Shown here: positions 38,356 to 48,347 of the stretch, piece after piece
Numbering within the stretch: the first letter of the stretch is position 1
Layout of the letters: the number at the start of each line of letters is the position of its first letter
Assembly: GCA_022393335.1 (NCBI GenBank)
Contig: JAJEKB010000381.1
Span: forward strand, 564,550-628,549
DNA: 64,000 bases
Direction of reading: 5' to 3'
Source of the DNA: Macrotrachela quadricornifera
Lineage: Eukaryota; Rotifera; Eurotatoria; Philodinida; Philodinidae
Translations under genes and position numbers: made by a program
Notes under the pieces: model-generated
Seen by the model: the letters and a program-made list of their open reading frames with translations, nothing else
What the model was told of the DNA's origin: nothing
Database searches by the model: none

Positions 38356-41300
38356 ATGACAAATAATCCATCTGGTTTTTTTCTTAAATTATCCTCTCAG
38401 CCAATTGTTTTTGAGCCAATTAGTAATGGTACAAGTGTATTTTATGACAAAGATAATCAACAATTATTTTGTGTTCGTGGTTCAGGTGCAATGGGTAAGA
38501 ATAAATAAAAAATAATTTTAAAATATTTTTTTAGATTAAAAAAAAAAAAGAAAAAGAAAAAAGTAAACATGTCTTATGAACATGAAGAAAATACTGATAG
38601 TTTTCGTTTTACTCGACGTAAAAAACAAAATCGTCGAGTTATATTAAATACATCATTAAATAATAATGAAATATTATTTAATCATGAACAATTAATAAAA
38701 AATCTTGAAAATAAAATTGAATTAATTCGTACAAGTTATTTTTGGTTAGAATTTAAAAAATATTTTTTACAATGGATTAATCGTCAAATAACATTAAAAA
38801 TTGATATATTATCATATGGTCTTGGTCATATAAATCAATCAATATCATCACAATATCAATATGCATTATTAAAATTAATTGAAGAATCATTTGAAAATAA
38901 AATTGATAAAATATATCTTTATGATCCAATATGGACAAAAGATGAATATGAATTTCTTGAAAAAACAAATCATTATTTAAAATATGAAATATTAAATGAA
39001 AATAATCAAGCTTATCATACAATAAATAAATCATCATTTATTTATATTCCATTTTGTTCAAAACCTATACATAATAATTTACTTTATTCAAATTGGAATA
39101 AAGATAAATTAAAAAATATTTTATTTTATGGTAATAGTCTTGAAAAATTTTCTAATGAAATACAATTTAATGAAGAAAAATTTTTTTATATTTATCAAAC
39201 AACAAGTTTTTTAACAGAAATTTTTTTACCATCATTTGAATATTATATTAATGCATTTAATGAACAAGTATTTATATCATTCGATAGAATAATTATACCA
39301 ATAATTAATGAAAGAAAAATTATACAAAGAAAAAAAGAAAAAACGAAAAATATTCTTGAAAATAAAAATCAATTAAAAAAAATAACAATTGAACAAGTTC
39401 TCGAACATATTTGGTCTACAAATATTAAACCGATTTATTCGAATGAGGACGAAATTGTTGTAAGCTTGCATTGTAATATAAATATATAATATAATCTTGT
39501 TATCTTTAAAAAAGAAAAGAATATTTTGAAACAATAAAATATATTTTATTTTGTTTTGTTTTTTTTTTTTATTTTAGGCGTAACTGTTAAAGGTCAACGT
39601 CATGAACAAGCTTATTCATTTCGTCTTGAAGATAAAGGTGCAATACAATCAATTAAATTTAATTCTGATCTATCTGTATTAGCAATAAAACGTAATTCAA
39701 ATTCAGTTGAATTTCTTAATTTTGCACCTATACCACAAACAACATTATCATCACGTACAGCATCAACAACAGCTACAATACTTCAACCAGATGCTATTGA
39801 ATATTCACAATTATCAAAAACAAAATCAAGTAAATTATATGATTTTAATTGGTTATCAGATAAAGAAATTATTTTTGTTACTGATCAATCAATTGAACAT
39901 TATTTATTAAATGCAGAAAAACGAACATTACGTCCACTTAAACAACATTTAATACCAAATGCAAATTGGCAATTATTTTCACGTGAAATGAATCTTTTAC
40001 TTATATCAGCTGGTTCACCATCAGGAAATTCATTAATACCATTTTCATTTCATAAAACACAACAACAACAACAACAACAATTAATTAAATTACCTAAATT
40101 TGAAGTTGATTTACCACAAGCATCTAGTCAACGTTCAAATTCTGTATTATCAAATTCATCAACACAATCAGCAAGTAGACGATGTTATGAACTTACCGAA
40201 CGTGATTGTATGCTTGCAACTATCTATAATAAAGCTTATCTATTAGTTATTCGTCAAGTATTTCGAGTTGCTGGTTAGTATTTTTTATTTTATTTATAAA
40301 TTATATAGATAAAATAATATTTTTTTTATTTTAAGGACAAGGTTCAGTTGAAGTCGTACTGTATCAAATAGAAGATGATCATAAACCTGCTCAAAAACGT
40401 CATATATTAAGATTAAATTTACATGGTAAATGTGCATTAAATGTTGTAGATAATCTTATTTTAATTCATCATCAACCAACAAAAACAACATATATATATG
40501 ATATAGAAGAAATATCAACATCACAACATGATGGTTTTCAAACAATACATGAACCATTACTTTCTCAATTATCTATTCAACCAGTTAATATTAATTGGCA
40601 ATTACTTTCATCATCTATGTCAACAATACCAACAACAATTGAACTTTATTCATCAAATTGGATTGTTTTTTTACCAAATGTTATTATTGATGTTAAAATG
40701 GGTTGTTTATGGTATTTATCAATAAATTTGGATTACTTACTTGATCTTATAAATGATCGTTTACTTTTAATTGATATATTATTACGACGAGCAAATGGTA
40801 AAGCATCAATACTTACTTTACTTCGAACTTTATTAACAAATGTTATTGCACCTGTACAAATTGATTCAAATAATTTATCACATATAAGTTCAAGTAATGT
40901 ACTTGATTGGTGGATTGAAATGATTGATAAAATAAATCGTGTTTATATTGAAAATTCTTCTAATCGTCCATTATTAGATCAATCAGATATATATTCTGTA
41001 CTTTCATTATTTTCAACAATTGTACCAATATCATCAATAGGAAATGCTACAACATTTAATCGTTCATTATCAATGGCATCAAATGATACAACAGTAGATG
41101 AAAATGATCAAACAAAAGCATTAAAATTTGCTACAAGTATTGTTATTGAATATATTCGTTCATTAAATGATTATAATATTCCAGTACAAGATTTTATTTA
41201 TGAATTACTTGTTAATTTACTTATTAAAAATAATCAATTTTTTCAACTTCAACAATTAATTCAATATCAAGTTTTAACAGATTCATTAAAACTCGGTAAA

Positions 41301-42318
41301 AATAATTAATTAAAATTATTATCGAAGATTTGGATGTTGTAGATTTGATTTCGTTTCACACTTGATTTGTATTTAATTTAAAATCTATATAGAACTATCT
41401 ATGAGAAGGCAAGAATAAATAACATTACAGTAAAATCTCTCACAATAGACAATCCATGGTCCGATGATGCGAGTTTTGCTGAAATCGAACTTCTCCAAAT
41501 TTCGATTTTTTTCTTTCTGTTTTCAGAAAATAGGATACTAATGAACATTTTAAGAATCTAGTTGTGGTGGATGGAGAAGAAGGAAGTCGAGAAATATTCA
41601 TCTTTTTGAGTTCATTTAGCAGTTCTCAGCTGTACACCCTGATTTCCAATTTCAAAATACTATTAATTGATATTTATCTATATTCGAAAGTACCAAAAGA
41701 CAATTCTATCAAGGATTATCTTAGTAATGACTAATCTTTGAAAATATGTGTGTCTTTTCGAAAAACTTTGACTTTGAAAAAAAAAGCTTAATTTCCATAG
41801 TAAATACTTTTGAAAAGTCAGAATTTGACTCTGTATATTCCCATCAAAGATACCAATAATTCTAATCATGAAATTATTTATTTTTCTTTCTAGCTTGTCT
41901 ACTTCTTGCACTTTCCAATAAACAACAACCAACAACACAAATAGCACTTGATATGCTTAAACGTTTAACAAGAGCAAATGAAGAAATTGTTGAAATACTT
42001 CTTGGAAATAATTATATTATTGAAGCATTACAATTTTCTATAGAACATTTACCAATAACACGAACATTAGCACGTAAACTTCTTGAAGCAGCAATAAAAT
42101 CTGATGAACTTTTATCATCAACAACATCAAATCAAAAAATTCTTTTTTTTACTGTTTATACATTTTTTGAAGAATATTTTCAACGAACACCAACACTAAA
42201 TGCAATAACTCAATTAACATTACCAAATAATGAACAAAAAGATGAACTTGAAATGTTTAAAACATTGTTTAATTTACATTTTCGTAATCAAGATACAGAT
42301 GTTTCTAATATTCAGTGA
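38356..42318 (+). CDS. RMC1: RMC1, regulator of MON1-CCZ1 (colon cancer-associated Mic1-like)
   Basis: RMC1 is a subunit of the Mon1-Ccz1 complex, the Rab7 exchange factor on late endosomes and autophagosomes. Four exons (38356-38494, 39578-40273, 40336-41295, 41894-42318) join in frame to 739 residues; human has 657. The N-terminal beta-propeller shows SQPIVFEPIS, FCVRGSGAMGVTVKGQ, LEDKGAIQSIKFNSDLSVLA and KLPKFEVDLP. The C-terminal helical Mic1 domain shows LDQSDIYSVLS, IVIEYIRSLNDYNIPVQDF, ALDMLKRLTRANEEIVEILL and RKLLEAAIKSDEL. The ATG follows TTTTAG directly. Intron 1 (1083 bp) contains an entire SRR1-family gene on the same strand; intron 3 (598 bp) contains a MITE. Confidence 0.93.
38569..39489 (+). 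CDS. SRRD: SRR1-like protein, nested in RMC1 intron 1
   Basis: SRR1-family proteins (plant SRR1, animal SRRD) have been tied to circadian regulation and haem metabolism; the molecular activity is not firmly known. This single-exon frame encodes 306 residues. The SRR1 domain shows KIDILSYGLGHINQSISSQYQ, IYLYDPIWTKDEYEFL, FIYIPFCSKPIHNNLLYSNW and KLKNILFYGNSLEKFS; these match the family's YGLG, YDP, CG-x-LYNNLLWSNW and GNSF positions. The final part is lysine-rich. A TTTTTTTAG acceptor-like tract at 38525-38534 may receive a spliced leader. The whole gene lies between RMC1 exons 1 and 2. Frame and conservation argue against pseudogene status. Confidence 0.88.
   Translation: MSYEHEENTDSFRFTRRKKQNRRVILNTSLNNNEILFNHEQLIKNLENKIELIRTSYFWLEFKKYFLQWINRQITLKIDILSYGLGHINQSISSQYQYALLKLIEESFENKIDKIYLYDPIWTKDEYEFLEKTNHYLKYEILNENNQAYHTINKSSFIYIPFCSKPIHNNLLYSNWNKDKLKNILFYGNSLEKFSNEIQFNEEKFFYIYQTTSFLTEIFLPSFEYYINAFNEQVFISFDRIIIPIINERKIIQRKKEKTKNILENKNQLKKITIEQVLEHIWSTNIKPIYSNEDEIVVSLHCNINI
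41428..41833. mobile_element. MITE (copy 2, diverged) inside RMC1 intron 3
   Basis: A 406-bp insertion starts CAGTAAAATC and ends GACTCTG, flanked by TA. Aligned by eye with the element at 13001-13367 it shares the left end, the TTTCTTTCTGTTTTCAG-type stretch, the CAGCTGTACACCCTGAT stretch and the GATTATCTTAGTAATGAC stretch. The right inverted repeat is degenerate. It also carries about 60 bp that copy 1 lacks. Confidence 0.75.
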
Positions 42319-42398
42319 TTATAATTTATATTTTTCATTTTATTATTTTTCATGATTATATTTTGTTGATTGAGATTTCTATATCTTTTTTTTTCAAG

Positions 42399-42731
42399 AT
42401 GGAACCAAATAATAATTTTAAATTACGTTCAATTTTACTTGAAATCGATCGTAATTTAGCAAATATTGATCGTCAAAGACTTTGTTCTCTCATCGATTGT
42501 GATGATGTTCCACGTCGATATCTTGATATTATTGCTAAAGATGGTTCAGCACCGATGAATAATATATGGGAAACATTATTTGATAGACGAAAAATTACTG
42601 TTGATAATGTAAATTATCTTATTGAACGTCTTGAAAAAATTCAACGTTCAGATTTGGCACGATTACTTAGAAATTATTGTCCTCTACCATTTTCATTATC
42701 AACTACACCTTCAATAGACACAAAAAATTAA
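42399..42731 (+). CDS. Stand-alone death effector domain protein
   Basis: The frame gives 110 residues that are almost entirely one death effector domain: LRSILLEIDRNLANIDRQRL, then CSLIDCDDVPRRYLDII, WETLFDRRKITVDNVNYL, and ERLEKIQRSDLARLLRNY. The RxDL charge-triad motif of DEDs is present (RSDL), and the six-helix spacing matches FADD and caspase-8 DEDs. DEDs assemble death-receptor and related signalling complexes in the cytosol. No death domain, caspase or kinase follows, so it could be an adaptor, a competitive inhibitor, or an unusual caspase partner. Its ATG follows TTTTTTTTTCAAG directly and lies 80 bp after the RMC1 stop, suggesting a trans-spliced operon. Confidence 0.75.
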   Translation: MEPNNNFKLRSILLEIDRNLANIDRQRLCSLIDCDDVPRRYLDIIAKDGSAPMNNIWETLFDRRKITVDNVNYLIERLEKIQRSDLARLLRNYCPLPFSLSTTPSIDTKN

Positions 42732-43692
42732 ATAAAACAACATACAAATAATATCAAATTTATTTTATTCGTATTAATCTGTAGAATTTATTCAAAAGAT
42801 ACTTATACATGTATCTATATTATTCATCATTCTTTATTTTAGTTTATAAAAAAAAGGAATATAATGTTTTTTTGTAACTATTTTATAGTAAATAATATTA
42901 CATATGAGAGAGAAGATAATTATCTTTTAATTGTATTGATAATAGAAAAATTTTCAACAAGCTCGTAGCCAGGTATTTTCGAAGGGGAAGGGTTCTATGG
43001 CGAAAAACACTTTTCAGGGGTGCAAAAATTTTATTTGTCGTGCCTCCCTCCAGGATATATGTGTCCCAAGAGATTGGCTACAACGCTGTTTTCCAATCGA
43101 AATTTTCACGACGCAAAAATTTTCAACTATGTTATTTCGTTAAAAATACATGATATTTATATATACAAGTTACTGATTATAACAAGGTTGATTCAGATGA
43201 TGTAAAGATATGATTAGATGAGAAAAATAAAAATATACAAATTTTGTTTCTGTAAAACTTAGAAAAGTAATGTTCTCCTACAAAGATGAACTAAAATAAA
43301 TACATAATATTGATTATTTTAAAGCTGTGATATGAACTATTTATTTCTCAATATCATGATGAACATCAAATCATTTTTTGATTATGCATCTTGTTGTCGA
43401 TCAAAAGGTAAAGAGAAAGCTTGACGCTTCGTGACCGTATAAAAAAAAAATAATTTCGTAGTGCGAAATCATTAATCTAGATATTATGACATTTCACACG
43501 CCCTAAGTGAATAGAGTCAATTTCAAAACAAGCATGCATCATTTAACAGAAGAAAAGAAAAAAAAATGTGTATAAATAACCATTAATTCATTATTTGTCT
43601 ATATTAGCTAGCTATACGATACATATGAATATATATGTCATTCATCGAAACAGTTGATTTCATACAGAAAACAATCATCATTTATTATAGTC
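42732..43692. other. Intergenic region upstream of the MFS gene
   Basis: It contains about 130 bp (42958-43090) that is richer in G and C than its surroundings, including GTAGCCAGG and a facing TTGGCTACAAC, which may be the ends of a small degenerate MITE. Otherwise AT-rich, without a supported gene. A TTATTATAG acceptor-like site is immediately before the next ATG. Confidence 0.4.
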
Positions 43693-45343
43693 ATGACTAT
43701 TTCGAATAATGGCCATACGAATAACAAACTTGATACTCTAGAATTAACATGTATTGAAGAAGATAGTAGTATTAAAACCAATGAAAGTGGAATATCTAAT
43801 GATCCAAATGAAAAAAAACTTCTTTTCAAAATCGATCTTCATCTTATACCAACAATGACATTACTTTATCTTTTAAGTTATCTTGATCGAGTTAATATTG
43901 GACAAGCTAAAATTGATGGTCTTTTGGAATCATTAAAACTTACAAGTGCCCAATATAATGCATGTTTAAGTGTTTTCTTTGCTACTTATGTTATATTTGA
44001 AATTCCATCGAATTTAGTTCTTAAAAAACTTCGACCAAGTCGATGGATACCAATGATTATGGTTGCATGGGGAATTGTTATGACACTTATGGGTCTTGTC
44101 CAATCTTACGGTGGACTTCTTGCTTGTCGACTTGTACTAGGCGCTGCTGAATCTGGTCTCTTTCCAGGTAAATAAAATCCATTAGAAATATATAAATTTA
44201 TACTATTGTATTATATATATATCTCTAGGTGCTGCTTTTTATCTATCAAGTTGGTATAAAAGACGTGAACTATCTTGGCGTATAAGTATACTTTTTTCTG
44301 CTGCTGCATTAGCTGGTGCATTTGGTGGTATTCTTGCATTTGCTATTGGAAGAATGAATGGCATAGGTGGTCAAGAAGGTTGGCGATGGATTTTTTATAT
44401 TGAAGGCATTCTTACTATTATTGTTGGAGGATTAGCTTTCTATTTAATCAATGATTTTCCATCAGATCGACCAAAATTTTTAACAGAAAAAGAATGTGAT
44501 CGAATAATTAGCCGTTTACAAGATGATGCTGGTCCTGGTGCTGGTGAACATTTTAGTTGGAAACAAGTTCGTGCAGCATTTTCAGATTGGAAAATTTATA
44601 TATTTTGTCTATGTTACATTGGTATTGTTCAACCATTTTATTCTTTATCACTTTTCTCACCAACAATTGTTCAAAGTCTTGGTTTTAAGAGTTATCGTGC
44701 TCAACTTATGACTGCACCTCCATATGCATTTTCATTTGTAACTACAATGGCAACAGCTTATTTTTCAGACAAATATGCTCGACGTGTAATTTTTATTTTA
44801 TTTTGGTTATTAATAACTATTATTGGTTTTATTATTTTAATTGTTGTACAAGACTTAAATGTAAAATATTTTGCTGTTTTTTTAACAGCAGGTGGCATTT
44901 CACCATGCGTAGCAACTTGTATTACTTTTCTTTCGGGTAATATTAGTCCACATACAAAACGAGCTACTGCATTAGCTTTTATGTTATCTGTTGGTAATAG
45001 TGGTGGAGCAATTAGTGGTCAAATTTATCGAACACAAGATGCACCTCGTTTTATTTTTGGTCATGCAATTAATCTTGGATTTTGTGCAATGGGTTTTATT
45101 ACTGCTTGTATATTATTTATAAGTCTTCGATTAGAAAATCGTCGTCGTGATCGTTTATATGGTCCTACATTGATTCATGGTAGCAAGACAACATTTGAGA
45201 CAACAGATTCAGACAAAGTAGTTGTAGATGTATGTGGTTTAGGAAGTGAAGAAGATAGACAAAAATGGGGCTATGAAAATTTGTCAGACGAAGAAATTCG
45301 AGATTTAGGTGATAAACATGCAGCATGGCGTTATATATTATAA
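43693..45343 (+). CDS. Fungal-type anion:cation symporter (allantoate/nicotinate permease-like MFS)
   Basis: A twelve-helix major facilitator of the ACS family, like yeast Dal5 and Tna1, which take up allantoate, ureidosuccinate or nicotinate with protons. Two exons (43693-44167, 44229-45343; 61-bp intron) give 529 residues. Signature positions: LFKIDLHLIPTMTLLYLLSYLDRVNIGQAK (residues about 50-80), LVLKKLRPSRWIPMIMVAWG, RLVLGAAESGLFPGAAFYLS, then HFSWKQVRAAFSDWKIYIFC, and the end SDEEIRDLGDKHAAWRYIL. The last nine residues are the kind of ending typical of fungal members, and the organisation is unlike the animal SLC17 gene in this same window. Probably horizontally acquired from a fungus; the substrate is not predictable. 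The ATG follows TTATTATAG-TC. Confidence 0.85.
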
Positions 45344-46581
45344 TATTTTATTTTTATATTTTATGTATATTTTATGATACGTTGAATTCTTGTTTTTACT
45401 AAACAATAGAAATTTCAAAGTTTAACTGCCTTTTTTTTGTCAATATTTTAGTAACGATATTCTTTATTGTTCACAACTAAATGAAGATTGAGTTAAAACA
45501 TTTGATGTGTTGTACGTCTTTAATAATCACTTGCACAAATATCGAAGGATTAGTAACGGATAGTCTAAAATAAAATGGACATTTTTATTTTGTATTTTTG
45601 AGATACTTTTCAGGTAACTAAGAAGTTGGTTCAAAGGTCATTTGATAGAGTGTTTTCGGCTCTAAAAAATCCAATCATATATTTCATTAATTTACAAAAC
45701 AGTGTTGAATAATCAAAATGTTGATGGCTTTTCGATATATAATGTTGTAATTGAGAGCAGATGATGCTAGAAAACTTTCTATTAGATGCAGAACTATCAT
45801 TGAGATTAGACTGCTTCTTCGTTCCTTCATCTAAATTGTCAACATTTTTGGCACATCAATTAATTAGTGTTTTCGAGCAATATGAAATTTTTAAAAAGAA
45901 AACTGTAAAAGTACTATTCAAACAACACAATGTAAGCATGGTGCATGAATAAATTTATTATTCATTTTAGAATTATCTTGTCAGTAGTGAAATGTTAAGA
46001 AACATTTTATTTCTCAATGCATAGATAAATTAAATGAAAACGAACTTTTTATCTGATGAACCTATGATGAAAAGGTGATAGAAGTGTCATTAAATGATTA
46101 ATTAGGTCAACTACACAATAAAATATAACCTATTTCTTCCATCACAACTTCACCTTTTATCAGTTCGTATCTGCACTATCCTGGAAAATAATGAAATATT
46201 ATGTAATGTAAGAAAATGATCTATCAAATGATCTCAGAATCAATTTCCTAGAAAGTCTTTAAAAAAATATAGGATAAAAGTTATACTAATATTTAAGAAA
46301 AATAAATTCTATGATTGATTTATATTAATTGAAATTTTAACACATTTTAACAAATTTGAAAATCAAAACAACCCTAGAAATAATTCTAAACATCATTTTT
46401 TTTCTTTCTTTCTTTCTTCTCTATTTATTATATATTCTCGACGATGAAAATAATGGATAGATTCTTATCTATATATTCCTATTGTCTCTTTCAATTCTAT
46501 CGATTATATCACGAATATTTAAATATATTTCGTTTATAAGAATAAAATGAAATTTTGTTCAAATTTTTTTTCAGATTTCTT
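45344..46581. other. Intergenic region between the MFS gene and dUTPase
   Basis: AT-rich region of 1.2 kb. No supported gene or repeat; the 63-codon frame at 45761-45952 has no family features. A TTTTTTTCAG acceptor-like tract precedes the dUTPase ATG by 7 nt. Confidence 0.45.
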
Positions 46582-47615
46582 ATGTCACCAACAAAATCTA
46601 TATTACGTTTTGCTAAACTTAGTGAAAATGCATTTTCACCATTGAAAGGTTCAGCATATGCAGCTGGGTGGGATCTTCGAAGGTTTATATATTTCATTTT
46701 AAATAAAAATATTTATTTTATCAATAGTTTTATTTTTAGTGCTTATGATTATGTGTTACCAGCACGAGGCAAATTAACAGCTTTAACAGATATTCAAATA
46801 GCTGTGCCAGATGGTTGTTATGGTCGAGTTGGTTAGTATTTTTATAATGTTCTTCAAAATAAAAATAGGGAAAGTTGAGAAAAATATTTGTCTGAAACAA
46901 AGTTATTACTATTAAGTCACATGTAACTTATTTAAACAATCTTTTTAAAGATTTGACTTTTTTTATTAGTAGTAGTATCTTCATCTCAACAAGAATTAAG
47001 TATTTGCGTGAATTAATAAAATGAAATACAAACATGAAAATGAATATGATCTTTATTTTAATAAGTATACGTTAGTCTGTTATTTTATAAGAAAATTACT
47101 CTGATTATTTTTCTTCTTTTGATATAGAGATTAGAAAAAAAATCTTTTTCTTTTAGCACCACGTTCTGGTCTAGCTGCAAAATTTGGTATTGATGTTGGA
47201 GGTATGGATCAAACTTGATGTATTATTTTATAAACGAAATTTTTTTTTTTGTAATATTCAAATTAGCTGGTGTGATCGATGCTGATTATCGTGGTAATGT
47301 TGGTGTTGTATTATTCAATTATGATGATTCAGATTTTATTAGTAAAATATAGTTTTATGTTTTATTTTTGAAGATATTAGAGTATGTCTTTTTTATTTTA
47401 TTTTAGTTAAGAAAGGTGATCGTATTGCTCAATTAATTTGTGAAAAAATTGAAATGGCTAATTTAGTTGAAGAAGAAGTTTGTTTTTGTACTTCGATTAA
47501 ATTAAATTTACTGTTTTTTTTTATATCATAGAAACTTGATGAAACTGTACGTGGTTCAAATGGATTTGGTAGTAGTGGTGGATTTTCACATGTTGCCAAT
47601 GGTACTTCACATTAA
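46582..47615 (+). CDS. DUT: Deoxyuridine 5'-triphosphate nucleotidohydrolase (dUTPase)
   Basis: dUTPase hydrolyses dUTP to dUMP and pyrophosphate, keeping uracil out of DNA. Six exons (46582-46682, 46740-46831, 47157-47201, 47267-47341, 47407-47477, 47532-47615) give 155 residues, the size of trimeric dUTPases. All five motifs are present: [13 protein letters not shown] (1), [13 protein letters not shown] (2), [13 protein letters not shown] (3), [10 protein letters not shown] (4) and [10 protein letters not shown] (5). The second intron is 325 bp, longer than normal. The catalytic Asp of motif 3 and the Phe/Gly arm of motif 5 are intact, so it should be active. Confidence 0.96.
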
Positions 47616-47975
47616 TTGTTAATGATAACAATGATTTATATATTTCTTGTCTGTCAGATATATTCATATTGAAATTTTCTGTTATATGTATGAATAAATT
47701 TTGAAAAAAAATGAGTTAAACCTCTTTTTCTGATATTATATTTCATCTGATGTATGCAACTTGAATTTTATGCTTGTATTATATCGAAATCGCAAACTAT
47801 CATAAGCGATTTCTCTCATAAGTTTACTTTGTAATATAATAGAATGATAGTATTTTTCGAAATGAGGACAAAAAAAAGGGATAGATGTTACAAAACATAC
47901 AGTTCTGAAGCGAAAATTAGACACATCCATTTGGTCATTACTGATAAAAATGAATGAATTCTTCTTAGAAATGTT
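47616..47975. other. Convergent spacer between dUTPase and the WAP gene
   Basis: 3' flanks of two convergent genes; AATAAA lies near 47692-47697 and fits the dUTPase polyadenylation signal. Nothing else seen. Confidence 0.5.
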
Positions 47976-48347
47976 CTATTGAGGTGAAATACATACTGAT
48001 GCACCACACATATTAGGACAACATTTTTTCTTGCATGAACAATCTTTGTCAACATCACAAAGGTGTGCATCACATAAGCGCCAATTTATATTCTCTTGCT
48101 CAGACTGAGGTGATGGACATGTGCCACGTTTTGGTACATTATTTTTACCAACAAGACAACGATAACCGCATGGTTTTTCAGGCGTATAGCAACACTTCTT
48201 GCCACTGGCACAAGTATCATTCGTAGGTGAACATTCATCAATACACGGTTCTTGTGGACGAATAAATCCATAACCAGGACATACTAATTCTGCATCAATA
48301 ACGACGGCAATTGCCAATAACACAAAAATATAGTTAATCGGCGACAT
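47976..48347 (-). CDS. Secreted protein with two WAP-type four-disulfide domains
   Basis: A 123-residue intronless frame. Residues 1-18 form a signal peptide (INYIFVLLAIAVVIDA then E). It then has about 18 cysteines in two WAP-like patterns. The first begins ELVCPGYGF and has CASGKKCCYTPEKPCGYRC; the second begins RGTCPSPQ and has CDVDKDCSCKKKCCPNMCG. Paired CC motifs and the closing C-x4-C are typical of whey-acidic-protein domains, which are often protease inhibitors or antimicrobial proteins in animals. The second domain is shorter than a textbook WAP. Likely secreted; the exact target is unknown. Confidence 0.8.
   Translation of the reverse strand: MSPINYIFVLLAIAVVIDAELVCPGYGFIRPQEPCIDECSPTNDTCASGKKCCYTPEKPCGYRCLVGKNNVPKRGTCPSPQSEQENINWRLCDAHLCDVDKDCSCKKKCCPNMCGASVCISPQ

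Noticed and set aside
38569..39489. SRR1 frame as an alternative internal exon of RMC1
   Set aside because: It has its own ATG and stop, does not join in frame, and its content belongs to a different family.
42958..43090. Possible 130-bp MITE with GTAGCCAGG ends
   Set aside because: The facing ends match over only a few bases and there is no clear target duplication; kept only as a remark under the intergenic entry.
45761..45952. 63-codon frame between MFS gene and dUTPase
   Set aside because: No similarity recognised and no promoter or acceptor tract near the start.
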